From Vicingaceae bacterium (GTDB lineage Bacteria > Bacteroidota > Bacteroidia > Flavobacteriales_E > Vicingaceae): DNA of 64,000 bases. Shown here piece after piece: positions 1 through 8,561 of this stretch. The first letter of the stretch is position 1. The number at the start of each line of letters is the position of its first letter. A program made the translations under genes and the position numbers. Location: positions 620,001 to 684,000 of the forward strand of contig JAGYIE010000001.1 in assembly GCA_018402765.1 (NCBI GenBank), read 5' to 3'. The notes beneath the pieces were generated by a model. The model was not told the DNA's origin and did no database searches. It worked only from the letters and a program-made list of their open reading frames with translations.

Positions 1-1300
1 CTCGGCCTGTCATATCTGCTGCTGAAGTTATGTTTGGGTAGTTAAGTAAAAACTGAAGCAACTCTTCCTTTACATCTTTGGTGGTTAGTTGCTGACTATT
101 AATCGTATCATAATTCAAATAAACCTGACTGTTGGTAACTTCTTCTACTAAATTTAGTCCGTACTTTTGATTAGACCATTTTAGCAAAGCATCTTTAAAC
201 CCTCTATAATCATAATAATCAACGCTACCTTTTACATGAGCAGGAATATCAGCAACACCGTGATCTGCTGTAAGCACAATGGTATATTGCCCCTCTCCTA
301 TTTGTTGATCTAAAAATTCGAGAAAACTGCCCAGATCTAAATCTAGTCGCAAATAAGTGTCTTCTATTTCAATAGATTGCGGGCCATACATATGCCCAAT
401 ATAGTCGGTAGATGAAAAGCTAATACTAATTACATCTGTTATTTCATCAGCTCCTAAATCCTCATTTACAATTAATTCTTTAGCAAAATTAGCAAGCAAT
501 GAATTACCGAAAGGTGTTCCTTTTATAAGCCCAAGTCCATTCTCTTTGATTAGATTGGGCAGCATGTGTGGGAAAGTAGGTGTCGTTTCTCCCTTAAATA
601 CACCTTCAAAATCTGCCTGATCTTGACTGGATGCAGTATACGTTTCTATCGGGTACAGCGTGCTCCATGGCGTTTGCAAAAAAGCTTCTACACGTTTTTT
701 AGCATTCGTTGAATTAACCCAACTTGGTAGTTCCTCCATGTAATAAGAACTTGAAATAAAGTGGCCTTTTTTACTGCTAAACCAATAAGCTGCATCTGCA
801 GCGAACCCTACAGGTAAAATAGCTCCACGATCTTTTAAAGAAATACCATACACTTTACTCTTCGGAGAATTCAATTTTAGTTGATCAGAAAATGTATTCG
901 ATTTCAAATTCCGTGGAGAATGCATTCCGTCTGCCCCTTCCACGCCAACTGAAACAACTGAAGAATCTTCAACGCAATAAACAGTCGTCTTTGTCGCTCG
1001 ATTATACCAGTCATTAGCAGCAATTCCATGATGCACAGGTGTAGTTCCAGTTCCTATGGTCGCATGCCCTACTGCTGTCATAGTTGGAACATAACTGAAG
1101 TTTGCATTCTTAAAATTATACCCTTTTTTGACAAGGCGTTTAAAACCTCCTTCCGAAAATCGCTCCCAATACTTTCCGATGTAATCGTAGCGCATTTGGT
1201 CAACTGTGACCATAACAACAAGTTTCGGTTTTTCATTATTTGCAAAAATTGAAAAACTAAAAAGAAAGAAAACCGGAATCAGTAGATTTTTAAATTTCAT
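1..1300 (-). CDS. PafA-like alkaline phosphatase family protein (partial, C-terminus beyond left edge)
   Basis: Periplasmic phosphomonoesterase of the PafA branch of the alkaline phosphatase superfamily, expected to release phosphate from organic phosphates. The start is the ATG at 1298-1300, followed by a signal peptide (about residues 1-20, ending SIFA). Metal site residues appear in VTVDQMRYDY. The Thr nucleophile sits in PTMTAVGH (Thr75), Asn96 in ANDWY, and the substrate-binding pair in a KDR motif. A later ADHGVADIP carries Asp-His metal ligands. Thr instead of Ser and the KDR motif are typical of PafA. The gene runs off the window, so the last His ligand is not visible. It lies 6 bases upstream, in transcription order, of nothing on its own strand; the permease gene at 1307 ends just before it, so the two probably share a transcript for phosphate salvage. 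Confidence 0.9.
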   Translation of the reverse strand, partial: MKFKNLLIPVFFLFSFSIFANNEKPKLVVMVTVDQMRYDYIGKYWERFSEGGFKRLVKKGYNFKNANFSYVPTMTAVGHATIGTGTTPVHHGIAANDWYNRATKTTVYCVEDSSVVSVGVEGADGMHSPRNLKSNTFSDQLKLNSPKSKVYGISLKDRGAILPVGFAADAAYWFSSKKGHFISSSYYMEELPSWVNSTNAKKRVEAFLQTPWSTLYPIETYTASSQDQADFEGVFKGETTPTFPHMLPNLIKENGLGLIKGTPFGNSLLANFAKELIVNEDLGADEITDVISISFSSTDYIGHMYGPQSIEIEDTYLRLDLDLGSFLEFLDQQIGEGQYTIVLTADHGVADIPAHVKGSVDYYDYRGFKDALLKWSNQKYGLNLVEEVTNSQVYLNYDTINSQQLTTKDVKEELLQFLLNYPNITSAADMTGR

Positions 1301-1306
1301 TCACCA

Positions 1307-2434
1307 TTATTTTAAAGGAACAAAATAACTAATAATTTCATCTCTTATGGCTGTATTTGCTCCTGACGCTAATGCTAAAGAAACAAATAGGCCTATTGCA
1401 GCATAGCTAACGTCTTTTCCGATCATTTTTAAGGATTTAATCTTGTGATTCATTCCTGCTTTATTTCTCGAAAGATTAACAGCGATTTCTCTTCCACCAA
1501 TTACACCTAAAAAGACCCAAGTAGTGCTCATCGGAACTGTACTTATAAATAATTTATAAATCAATAAAATGACATACGTAAAATCGATAAGAGTCGCTGC
1601 TCTCACATCAGATATCCTTGCCTTTTCACTGACCACTTTTTGAATCTTGTCGCCTTTTAAAAAGAATAGCAATCCCAAACCAAAGAAAATCGTTAACGCA
1701 AAAATTAAAAACTGCCACCACGATTGTTGTCTTGGCAAAAATACTGCTACATTAGCTCCGTCTTGCATTACCCATACAGCCCATAATGAGCCACTGACCA
1801 ACCATTGAATAACATTCCAATACCCATTCATTTTACGTTGACTAAAATGCTTTCGAATAGCATTATATGAAAAATACCAAACTAAAAAAGAAAGAATAAA
1901 TGCCATCCCATAACCTGAAAGACTTTTAGAGACAACAGATGTAATCCCACTAGAACTAGCACTAAACACACTAAGCATTAAAAAAGTGGTAGAGACAGGC
2001 ATCCGAAGCCGTGTCAAAATCAACAAAATAAGTGGTGCTATAATTTGGAAATAATTGAATGTATCGGGATGAGGGTAGTCCGAAACCCCATCGGCACTTA
2101 AGAGCCTTTGATAGGTTACATCACCATTGTAATAGAAAAAACTAAAAGAAACTGTTGCTAGAAATATCCCGCCTATATACAACCATAGCAACCACCATTT
2201 TTTATCTTGATTACTTTCTATAAATGTTCCTAATGATTGAATACTGTCATTTGCCACCGTCGCATAGGCTGCAAAAAAGAAGCCTAACCACATCGCTGCC
2301 TGCCCATAGCCTACTAAAATTGCAGCTAACACAAAACCCAATAAAATTATCGATAAAAATCCTCTCTCTTTTACCAATACCGCTACAATATCTAAGGTAT
2401 TGTGCCTCCGTTTTACTTGTTTCTTTTTACCCAC
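1307..2434 (-). CDS. PiT-family inorganic phosphate transporter
   Basis: Inner-membrane permease of 375 residues with about nine or ten hydrophobic segments. Features of the PiT family are the duplicated signature, seen as ANDSIQSLGT at 61-70 and QDGANVAVFLPR at 224-235, and MPVSTT at 145-150, the counterpart of the conserved P-V-S-T-T loop. The N-terminus is short and basic (KKKQVKRR). The gene ends 6 bases before the start of the PafA-like phosphatase on the same strand, so uptake and release of phosphate are probably co-expressed. Substrate is inferred from the family; sodium or proton coupling cannot be told from sequence. It is shorter than E. coli PitA (about 500 residues), as is common for Bacteroidota members. 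Confidence 0.8.
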   Translation of the reverse strand: MGKKKQVKRRHNTLDIVAVLVKERGFLSIILLGFVLAAILVGYGQAAMWLGFFFAAYATVANDSIQSLGTFIESNQDKKWWLLWLYIGGIFLATVSFSFFYYNGDVTYQRLLSADGVSDYPHPDTFNYFQIIAPLILLILTRLRMPVSTTFLMLSVFSASSSGITSVVSKSLSGYGMAFILSFLVWYFSYNAIRKHFSQRKMNGYWNVIQWLVSGSLWAVWVMQDGANVAVFLPRQQSWWQFLIFALTIFFGLGLLFFLKGDKIQKVVSEKARISDVRAATLIDFTYVILLIYKLFISTVPMSTTWVFLGVIGGREIAVNLSRNKAGMNHKIKSLKMIGKDVSYAAIGLFVSLALASGANTAIRDEIISYFVPLK

Positions 2435-2549
2435 TATTGACGTGCTAAATTTACTTGTACGAAATTGGAAAATTTGAGAACATAAAATGTTACATAGACA
2501 TTAACCTTATGTTAACCTCCGACGTTTTATTTCCATTAATGTCAATATA

Positions 2550-2573
2550 TTTTTTAATCTGTAGATTAAAAAA
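2550..2573. promoter_or_regulatory. Inverted repeat overlapping the start of the 2573 gene (possible TetR operator)
   Basis: Ten-base arms TTTTTTAATC and GATTAAAAAA separated by TGTA. The right arm runs into the first base of the ATG at 2573, so a bound protein would block transcription or translation start. The GATT/AATC half sites recall those flanking the nearby tetR gene, but the centre differs (TGTA here against AA, TT or A there). Confidence 0.45.
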
Positions 2574-3499
2574 TGGGCGTAATTTTGAAACTTAAAAATA
2601 CCTGGAAAACATTGAAAAAGACTATAAACAAAATTACAATCTTCTTTTTTTTAGCACTATTAAGCTTAAATTCATCCGCTCAGGAGGAAACCATAAAAAA
2701 CAAACTTAACTTGCGTAAAAGTGAGTTAGATATTAGAAAACAAAAAGGAAATTTTTACTTCTACTGGGGCTACAATCGGGCTTCATACGCAGAAAGTAAT
2801 ATCCATTTAAAAGGCCCTGATTACGATTTTATATTGTCAGACGTAAAGGCGCGAGATATGCCTGAGGAATTCTCTTCTGTATATTTTGACATTAATCGAC
2901 TAACCATTCCTCAGTTTAATTTTAGAGTTGGCTATCACCTATCCGATAAGTATGCCCTTGCTGTAGGCTGGGATCATATGAAATACCAAACTAGGAATGG
3001 ACATTCTGCAATTATTACAGGTAGAATAGACCCATCAGCTTCAGCCCTATATGCCGGATATTACAACCACGATAAAATTATCATGGAGGAAAATAATTTA
3101 GTAAAGATGGAGCATTCTGACGGCTTTAATGTGATTAACATAAATCTAGAACGGACTGACTATCTATTCACTACAAAAAACCAAAATATAGGACTAAGTG
3201 TTATCTCAGGTGCAGGCTTAGGTTTGGCATTGCCGTGGACCAATTCTACAATCTTTGGAAAAAGAAACGATGACCGTCCGCATTTATCAGGAATGGGTGC
3301 GCATATTTATGGTGCAGCACAAGCGACTTTATACAAACGATTCTTCCTGAGATTGACCTTGCAAGGAGGATTTGAAAATATGTGGGATATTTCCACTGTT
3401 CCTAAAGGAGACCATTCTGCACATGCAGAACAAACCATCTTTTACTACCAGCGTTCACTTGTTGTAGGATACAATTTTAGATTATTTGACAAATTTTAA
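2573..3499 (+). CDS. Predicted outer-membrane beta-barrel protein, unknown function
   Basis: 308 residues with a long basic n-region and a hydrophobic stretch (about 22-35) ending in SSAQ, a normal Bacteroidota signal peptide. The mature part alternates short aromatic-rich strands (for example FNFRVGYHL and YALAVGWDHM) and ends in YNFRLFDKF, with a terminal Phe as in many outer-membrane barrels. No enzymatic motif is seen. It lies upstream of a TetR gene with only 46 bases between, and an inverted repeat overlaps its start codon. Joint control by that regulator is inferred. Confidence 0.7.
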   Translation: MGVILKLKNTWKTLKKTINKITIFFFLALLSLNSSAQEETIKNKLNLRKSELDIRKQKGNFYFYWGYNRASYAESNIHLKGPDYDFILSDVKARDMPEEFSSVYFDINRLTIPQFNFRVGYHLSDKYALAVGWDHMKYQTRNGHSAIITGRIDPSASALYAGYYNHDKIIMEENNLVKMEHSDGFNVININLERTDYLFTTKNQNIGLSVISGAGLGLALPWTNSTIFGKRNDDRPHLSGMGAHIYGAAQATLYKRFFLRLTLQGGFENMWDISTVPKGDHSAHAEQTIFYYQRSLVVGYNFRLFDKF

Positions 3500-3530
3500 T
3501 GATTAAATCATTTGATTAAACAATTTGATT
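3500..3530. promoter_or_regulatory. TetR operator candidate upstream of tetR
   Basis: Overlapping palindromes: TGATTAAATCA at 3500-3510 and AATCA-TT-TGATT ending at 3517, followed by a further TGATT half site. Nearly the same composite site, read on the other strand, recurs at 4159-4176 before the next gene. The site overlaps the predicted tetR promoter, which fits autorepression. Confidence 0.55.
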
Positions 3531-3541
3531 AACTAAATTTG
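3511..3541 (+). promoter_or_regulatory. Bacteroidota-type promoter for tetR
   Basis: TTTG at 3511-3514, a 19-base spacer and TAAATTTG at 3534-3541 match the known Bacteroidota -33/-7 consensus (TTTG and TAnnTTTG). The ATG of tetR follows only four bases after the -7 box, so the transcript would be leaderless or nearly so. Confidence 0.5.
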
Positions 3542-3545
3542 TTGC

Positions 3546-4139
3546 ATGATTTCTGATACAGAGCAAAAAATTTTAGAGGCCGCAAAAAAAGTATTCATTA
3601 CTAAAGGGTATGCTGCATCTAAAACTCGAGATATAGCTGAAGAGGCAGATATCAACATTGCATCATTACACTATTATTACAGAAGTAAGGACAAGTTATT
3701 TAGAATCATAGCCGAAGATGCTGTAAAAAGTTTTAATGAAAAAATAGATTGTATTTTTTGCAAAAATTTAAGTCTAGAAGAGAAAATTAATTTCTTTGTT
3801 TCCGAAAGCATTGATTTTTTTAGACGCAATCCTTTTATACCTCTTTTCATTATGAATGAGGTCAACCAGCACCTTGAAAATATTGACGGACTTTTGAGTT
3901 GCCGCGATAACATGAAGGAATTGAGCAGTCAACTAGAACAACTTGCTGCTGAAGGGAAAATACGCTCAATAGATTCAAAGCAATTTATGATTAACCTCTT
4001 AGGGATGACTATATTTCCTTTCGTTGGCCGACCAATGATTTGCAAACAATTTGATATTTCTGATGCTGAATTTGACCAATTGCTGATTCAAAGAAAAAAA
4101 CTTATCCCACAACTGATTATTAATGATTTAAAAATATAA
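3546..4139 (+). CDS. TetR/AcrR family transcriptional regulator
   Basis: 197 residues. Residues 5-55 are a classic TetR DNA-binding head: EAAKKVFITKGY, then TRDIAEEADINIASLHYYY and the closing SKDKLF. The rest is a helical ligand-binding domain without clear identity. It sits between a barrel-protein gene (2573) and a small secreted-protein gene (4202). Related AATCA/TGATT palindromes stand before tetR and before 4202, and a looser inverted repeat before 2573. The simplest reading is a local repressor of its own gene and both neighbours. The inducer cannot be guessed. Confidence 0.9.
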   Translation: MISDTEQKILEAAKKVFITKGYAASKTRDIAEEADINIASLHYYYRSKDKLFRIIAEDAVKSFNEKIDCIFCKNLSLEEKINFFVSESIDFFRRNPFIPLFIMNEVNQHLENIDGLLSCRDNMKELSSQLEQLAAEGKIRSIDSKQFMINLLGMTIFPFVGRPMICKQFDISDAEFDQLLIQRKKLIPQLIINDLKI

Positions 4140-4158
4140 TTTTTTTATATAAAAATTT

Positions 4159-4176
4159 AATCAAATGATTAAATCA
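4159..4176. promoter_or_regulatory. TetR operator candidate upstream of the 4202 gene
   Basis: AATCA-AA-TGATT followed by an overlapping TGATTAAATCA. The reverse complement differs at one central base from the site at 3500-3517. It ends 25 bases before the start codon at 4202. Confidence 0.55.
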
Positions 4177-4201
4177 TAACAATAGATTATTTACAAAACA
4201 A

Positions 4202-4741
4202 ATGAAAAACCGAATAAATAAGGGAATTATACTTCTACTATTCCTTATAAGTAGTGCAGATACAAAAGCTCAAGAATCGACCAATGTATTTAGTGCCAGT
4301 GCAGAGCACAATACTTTTCTTAGTTTTACAGGACTAAACCTTAGTATGATGTTGGTGGGAAACTACAAAAACCACAGCTTAGGTGTCGGAATAAACTCTT
4401 CATTACAAAATAGTTACTTCCCATACCAACGAACAAATGGAATTATTGCTGATTATAAATATTACTTTTTGACAGCTAAAAACATAAAAGGATTTGTTTC
4501 AATCAATTACAACAACAAGAATTACAGCCCACTTGGAAGGAATGTAACTAAAGAGAATAAGATTCATGAGTACGTATATAACAATGGATTTATCACCAGA
4601 CTTTACAAATCACTTTGGATTGGCAATTCCATTGGTTTTGGCGGATATACCGAACGATACTATGATGTTTCAGAACAAACGTATAACATAAAGTCAGGCT
4701 TTAATTATCGACTAAATGCAATCCTTAAATATGACTTCTAA
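4202..4741 (+). CDS. Small predicted outer-membrane protein, unknown
   Basis: 179 residues with a signal peptide (KGIILLLFLISSADTKAQ). The mature part of about 155 residues has alternating aromatic strands and ends in YRLNAILKYDF, with a terminal Phe typical of a small beta-barrel. No family is recognised. A TetR-type operator candidate lies just upstream. The downstream GDPD gene starts inside the last codons of this one (ATG at 4731), so the two are translationally coupled. Confidence 0.65.
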   Translation: MKNRINKGIILLLFLISSADTKAQESTNVFSASAEHNTFLSFTGLNLSMMLVGNYKNHSLGVGINSSLQNSYFPYQRTNGIIADYKYYFLTAKNIKGFVSINYNNKNYSPLGRNVTKENKIHEYVYNNGFITRLYKSLWIGNSIGFGGYTERYYDVSEQTYNIKSGFNYRLNAILKYDF

Positions 4742-5597
4742 ACTTTTAACCTTTCTATTGTTAGCAATAGGACTTAGTTCATGTGAAAAAATAGATGTTG
4801 GCAGAATTGAAAACCTTAACGGTGGAATTATTCATGTGATTGGTCATGGAGGTGCAGGATTTCAATCGGCATTTAATGAACTTCCTGAAAATTCGATGTC
4901 AAGTATTGAAAGAGCTATAGAAGTATATAATGCAGAAGGAGTTGAAATTGATATCCAATTAACAAAGGATGAGCAACTAGTAGCTTATCATGATAACAAA
5001 CTCGAAACATCAACAGATGGCTTCGGTTATATATACCAAAATACATTAGCCGAACTAAAAAATGTGCACTACAATAATGAATTTTACGCTACGCTCTTTC
5101 TTAAAGAGTCCATTATTTCTTTGGAAGAGGTTCTTTTATACTTCTCATCAAGGAGAATTAAGCCTCAGTTACACCTAGATCTTAGAACTTGGCTTTTTGA
5201 TAGCGAGAAATACACAGAAGATGAGTTTTTAAAAGTATATGTTGAGAAAATAATAGACGTTGTTACGAAATACAATTACCAATCGAATACTTACATTGGG
5301 TCATCATCTAAAAAAGCACTAAAATATAGTTTTGAAATTGATTCTAGCATACGATTAATGTATGAAACAGAAAATATTAGCGAGGAACTTAACTATCTTA
5401 CTGCTAACAATATTCATGGTATAATTGCATACAACGACCGGATTAGTATAGGTGCAATACAATTAGCACAACATAACAATATACGTGTACTACTTTTTAA
5501 TGTAAAAAGTCAGAACAGTATCGTTGAAGCAGTTAACAAGCACCCAGAATATATAATCACCGACAATATTCCTAAACTTCAACAAGTACTGTATTAA
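4731..5597 (+). CDS. Glycerophosphodiester phosphodiesterase family lipoprotein
   Basis: Hydrolyses glycerophosphodiesters to glycerol-3-phosphate and an alcohol, by family. I prefer the ATG at 4731 (MTSKLL) over the one 15 bases upstream because it leaves a compact lipoprotein signal with lipobox GLSSC (Cys18). The catalytic GDPD pattern follows: VIGHGGAG, PENS, VEIDIQLTKDEQ with the Glu-x-Asp metal pair, and the general base His in LVAYHD. The barrel is completed by QLHLDL and later strands. The first His motif is HGG instead of the usual HRG, and the Arg is missing. Cell location is the periplasm or outer-membrane face. It overlaps the 4202 gene and converges on the 5594 gene, with the two stop regions overlapping by four bases. 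Confidence 0.88.
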   Translation: MTSKLLTFLLLAIGLSSCEKIDVGRIENLNGGIIHVIGHGGAGFQSAFNELPENSMSSIERAIEVYNAEGVEIDIQLTKDEQLVAYHDNKLETSTDGFGYIYQNTLAELKNVHYNNEFYATLFLKESIISLEEVLLYFSSRRIKPQLHLDLRTWLFDSEKYTEDEFLKVYVEKIIDVVTKYNYQSNTYIGSSSKKALKYSFEIDSSIRLMYETENISEELNYLTANNIHGIIAYNDRISIGAIQLAQHNNIRVLLFNVKSQNSIVEAVNKHPEYIITDNIPKLQQVLY

Positions 5598-6745
5598 GCT
5601 TCAAATGCCTGTTTTAAGTCATTCTTTAAATCTTCAACAGCCTCAATACCTACTGAGAACCTTACATCCTGATTACTAATTCCCATACCATCACGTTCAG
5701 CTTGGCTGATACTTTTGTGGGAAGTCAAATAGGGTGATCCAATCAACGATTCTACTCCTCCTAGACTTACTGCAGGACAAATAATTTGCAATGCTTTTTG
5801 AAATTTTATTGGATCGATAGCTCCCTTAAGTCTAAAGCTCATCATGGCTCCAAATCCGCCCTGCATTTGTTGTTTTGCCAATTCAAACTGCGGATGACTA
5901 GGAAGTCCTGGATAATACACTTTTTCAACATTATCATTCAATTCTAACCAACTTGCAAGTTTTAATGCATTTTCAGCAGCACGCTCAACCCGCAGATGTA
6001 ACGTTTTCATACTGCGCTCAATTTCATAACATAAACGAGCATCTAATGTAGCTCCAAGATCTACTTGCGCAACTTTAATTAGATCCATTAATCCTGAATT
6101 ACCTCCCAAATAACCAAACATGATATCGCTATGTCCAGAGAAATATTTAGTACCCGAATGCATAACTAAATCGATGCCTAAATTAAGTGGTTGTTGAAAG
6201 ATTGGTGTTGCAAAAGTATTGTCCGTAAAGGAAATAAGCGAGTGCTTTTTTGCAAACGCAGCTACCATAGATAGGTCTGTTAACTTCATCAATGGATTCG
6301 AAGGCGTTTCAACATAAATTAATTTAGTAGACGTTGTAAGCGCTTCTTTCAGATTACGGGCGTTCTGCATATCTACAAACGAAATATCAACTCCAGTCCG
6401 CTCTAACCGATGGTGCATAAAGTGAGCTGTTCCTCCATAAATATCGGATTGAACAATCAGATGATCACCCGGTTTTAGAAGACCTAATAGCGCAGCGGCA
6501 ATTGCGCCTAATCCAGAACTAAAAACCAACCCTTTCTCTGCATTTTCAAGCGCATTTATTTTATCTACTACAGCAATTTGATTTGAAGTATTGGCCATTC
6601 TCGGGTACTTCATTTCATAATCCTCTAGGTATTTAAATGCAGTTGAAGTATGAATTGGGGTATTCACTCCTCCTTGATTTTCATCAATTTGAGTTCCTGA
6701 GTGAACACATTTGGTTGATGTAAGAATTGTCTTTGGAAGCTTCAT
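5594..6745 (-). CDS. Cys/Met metabolism PLP-dependent enzyme (cystathionine gamma-synthase/beta-lyase type)
   Basis: 383 residues, normal length for the family. PLP-binding landmarks: SSG at 77-79, aspartate 175 in FTDNTFATP, and the Schiff-base lysine 200 in HSGTKYFSGHSD. The Tyr-Arg of the neighbouring subunit is in KYPRMANTS. Near the C-terminus GGVESLIGSP matches the SLGG-E-SL-x-P pattern. The family includes cystathionine gamma-synthase, cystathionine beta- and gamma-lyase and methionine gamma-lyase. Sequence reading alone does not separate them. No sulfur genes adjoin it. Upstream, the divergent LOG gene begins 120 bases away. Confidence 0.88.
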   Translation of the reverse strand: MKLPKTILTSTKCVHSGTQIDENQGGVNTPIHTSTAFKYLEDYEMKYPRMANTSNQIAVVDKINALENAEKGLVFSSGLGAIAAALLGLLKPGDHLIVQSDIYGGTAHFMHHRLERTGVDISFVDMQNARNLKEALTTSTKLIYVETPSNPLMKLTDLSMVAAFAKKHSLISFTDNTFATPIFQQPLNLGIDLVMHSGTKYFSGHSDIMFGYLGGNSGLMDLIKVAQVDLGATLDARLCYEIERSMKTLHLRVERAAENALKLASWLELNDNVEKVYYPGLPSHPQFELAKQQMQGGFGAMMSFRLKGAIDPIKFQKALQIICPAVSLGGVESLIGSPYLTSHKSISQAERDGMGISNQDVRFSVGIEAVEDLKNDLKQAFEA

Positions 6746-6865
6746 AGGTCGTATTTTATTAATTATAAGTTACGCTGGTACAAATTAACCGTGTACTTTT
6801 ATACCAAATGTAAGTTTATATCAAATAAAGGAAACCTCATCTGACAAAAAAATCAAAAAGAAAAA

Positions 6866-7447
6866 ATGAAAAGTATTGCCGTATTCTGTGCTTCATCAAA
6901 TGGAGCAAATCCAATATACTTAAAAACAGCTTTTGAATTAGGTAAATACTTTGCTAAAAAAGGCTATCAGCTCGTATATGGTGGAGCAAGTGTTGGCTGC
7001 ATGGGCGAATTAGCGAAAGGTTGTATGGAAAATGGTGGATCTGTTGTTGGTGTTTTACCTCACTTTTTAAATAAAAGAGAAGTTGCTGCAACCCACGTTA
7101 CGCAGCTAATTATGGTGGAGAGCATGCACGAAAGAAAATTAAAAATGCATGAATTAAGCGACGGTATTATTACCTTACCCGGTGGCTATGGAACTATGGA
7201 AGAGCTGTTTGAGATGATGACATGGGGTCAGTTAGGTTTGCACCAAAAACCAATGGCAATTTTGAACACCAATAAATTCTACACTCCTCTATTACAGCAA
7301 TTTGAAATAATGGAGCGGGAAAAAATGGTACAGAGCCGTTTTGTTGAAATGATGATTGTTGATGATTTAATACCTGAATTAATTGAAAAGATGGAGAACT
7401 ATGTAGCTCCAAAAGCGATTGAGCTTTTACAAAGGAAAACAACTTAA
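6866..7447 (+). CDS. LOG-family protein (TIGR00730 type; cytokinin riboside 5'-monophosphate phosphoribohydrolase-like)
   Basis: 193 residues with the Rossmann-like start SIAVFCASSNGANP. The two family motifs are MHERK at 87-91 and PGGYGTMEE at 105-113, which form the nucleotide monophosphate site. Characterised relatives split N6-modified AMP or plain nucleotide monophosphates into base and ribose-5-phosphate; the older label lysine decarboxylase is wrong. Soluble and cytoplasmic. A DinB-like gene follows directly (its ATG is at 7449), so they are co-transcribed. Confidence 0.88.
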   Translation: MKSIAVFCASSNGANPIYLKTAFELGKYFAKKGYQLVYGGASVGCMGELAKGCMENGGSVVGVLPHFLNKREVAATHVTQLIMVESMHERKLKMHELSDGIITLPGGYGTMEELFEMMTWGQLGLHQKPMAILNTNKFYTPLLQQFEIMEREKMVQSRFVEMMIVDDLIPELIEKMENYVAPKAIELLQRKTT

Positions 7448-7448
7448 T

Positions 7449-7967
7449 ATGAGCAATCAAATCGTAGAAGCATATCAGCAAGTGAGAGAACAAAAAAATT
7501 GGATGCTCACCCAAGTAGCTAAAAGTACTATTGAAAAAAATAGGTACAAACCCAATGAAAATTGGTCAATAAATCAGCTAATTTTTCATTTGTACAATGT
7601 AGAATCTTCTATTTTAGAATACATTAATTACAAGCACCATAAAGGCGAATTAACGCAACCTATTGGAATGAAAGCCCTATTAAAATTTCAATTTTTAAAG
7701 GCGCTTCTTAAAACAAAACTAAAGTTCAAAACTCCTAAAAGAGTAAGTGAAATACCTGAAGAATTAGACTTTAACCAGCTTATTACCGATTGGGAAAATA
7801 CCCAGAATGACTTTGAGTTATTGCTTTCTAACTTTCCTGAGGAACTTCATAACAAGGGAGTATTTAGACATCCGTATGCAGGATTTTTATCGATAAAACA
7901 AACGATTGCATTTATGGTAGATCATTCCAACCACCACAAAACTCAAATGAATCGATTAAGTAGATAA
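7449..7967 (+). CDS. DinB/YfiT-like putative metal-dependent protein
   Basis: About 172 residues from the ATG at 7449, which is one base after the stop of the LOG gene. An ATG at 7419 lies inside that gene and is unlikely. Helical fold of the DinB/YfiT type: the first His is in WSINQLIFHL and the last two are in MVDHSNHHKTQ, giving the usual three-His metal site. Members include thiol transferases and many proteins of unknown role. Substrate unknown. Confidence 0.75.
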   Translation: MSNQIVEAYQQVREQKNWMLTQVAKSTIEKNRYKPNENWSINQLIFHLYNVESSILEYINYKHHKGELTQPIGMKALLKFQFLKALLKTKLKFKTPKRVSEIPEELDFNQLITDWENTQNDFELLLSNFPEELHNKGVFRHPYAGFLSIKQTIAFMVDHSNHHKTQMNRLSR

Positions 7968-7972
7968 AACAG

Positions 7973-8449
7973 CTAGCCTACTTTAACTATCGGATTGATT
8001 TGAATAGGAAAATTTAATGAATTTGCGATAAAACACATTTTATGTGCTTTGGCATGCAGTTCCATTGCCTTATCTATCATTTCTTTGTTAGCTACTTTAA
8101 TTGTCGGATTAAGGGTAATGTTTGTAAATTGTCCTACTCTACTTGTCTCATCATCAGTCATCACTCCTGTAGGATTATCTGAATAAGAACTTACAATAAC
8201 TCCATTATCAGCACATACATGTAAATACCATAGCATATGACAAGAAGAAACAGCGTGCAAAAGCATTTCTTCGGGGTTATACCGTTTAGCATCTCCTTGG
8301 AAAGTAGGGTCGGATGAACCCAAAATCGGTTGCACTTTTATACCTCCAGTTTCTATCACAAAAGTACGATCATACGCTGTATAAGATGAAGTACCAGTCC
8401 CTGTATTGCCAGTCCACTTTAACTCAGCAGAGTAATTATGTTTCCTCAT
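7973..8449 (-). CDS. OsmC family protein
   Basis: 158 residues, the usual OsmC size. The redox cysteines are Cys70 in AVSSCHMLWYLHVC and Cys139 in HKMCFIANS; Cys79 is an extra one. RYNPEEMLL precedes the first. Relatives reduce organic hydroperoxides (Ohr/OsmC) or have unknown thiol chemistry. The sequence around Cys139 (MCFIANS) departs from the Ohr CPVS pattern, so the subgroup is the less characterised OsmC branch. It converges on the DinB-like gene with five bases between. Confidence 0.85.
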   Translation of the reverse strand: MRKHNYSAELKWTGNTGTGTSSYTAYDRTFVIETGGIKVQPILGSSDPTFQGDAKRYNPEEMLLHAVSSCHMLWYLHVCADNGVIVSSYSDNPTGVMTDDETSRVGQFTNITLNPTIKVANKEMIDKAMELHAKAHKMCFIANSLNFPIQINPIVKVG

Positions 8450-8561
8450 ATCCGATAATATTTAAATTGATTTTTTTACTAGTTAATTATCAACTACATT
8501 TTAGGTTCTTAAGGTAATTAAAAAACAATTACAGGCAAATTCTTCAGCCAATATTCTGAGA

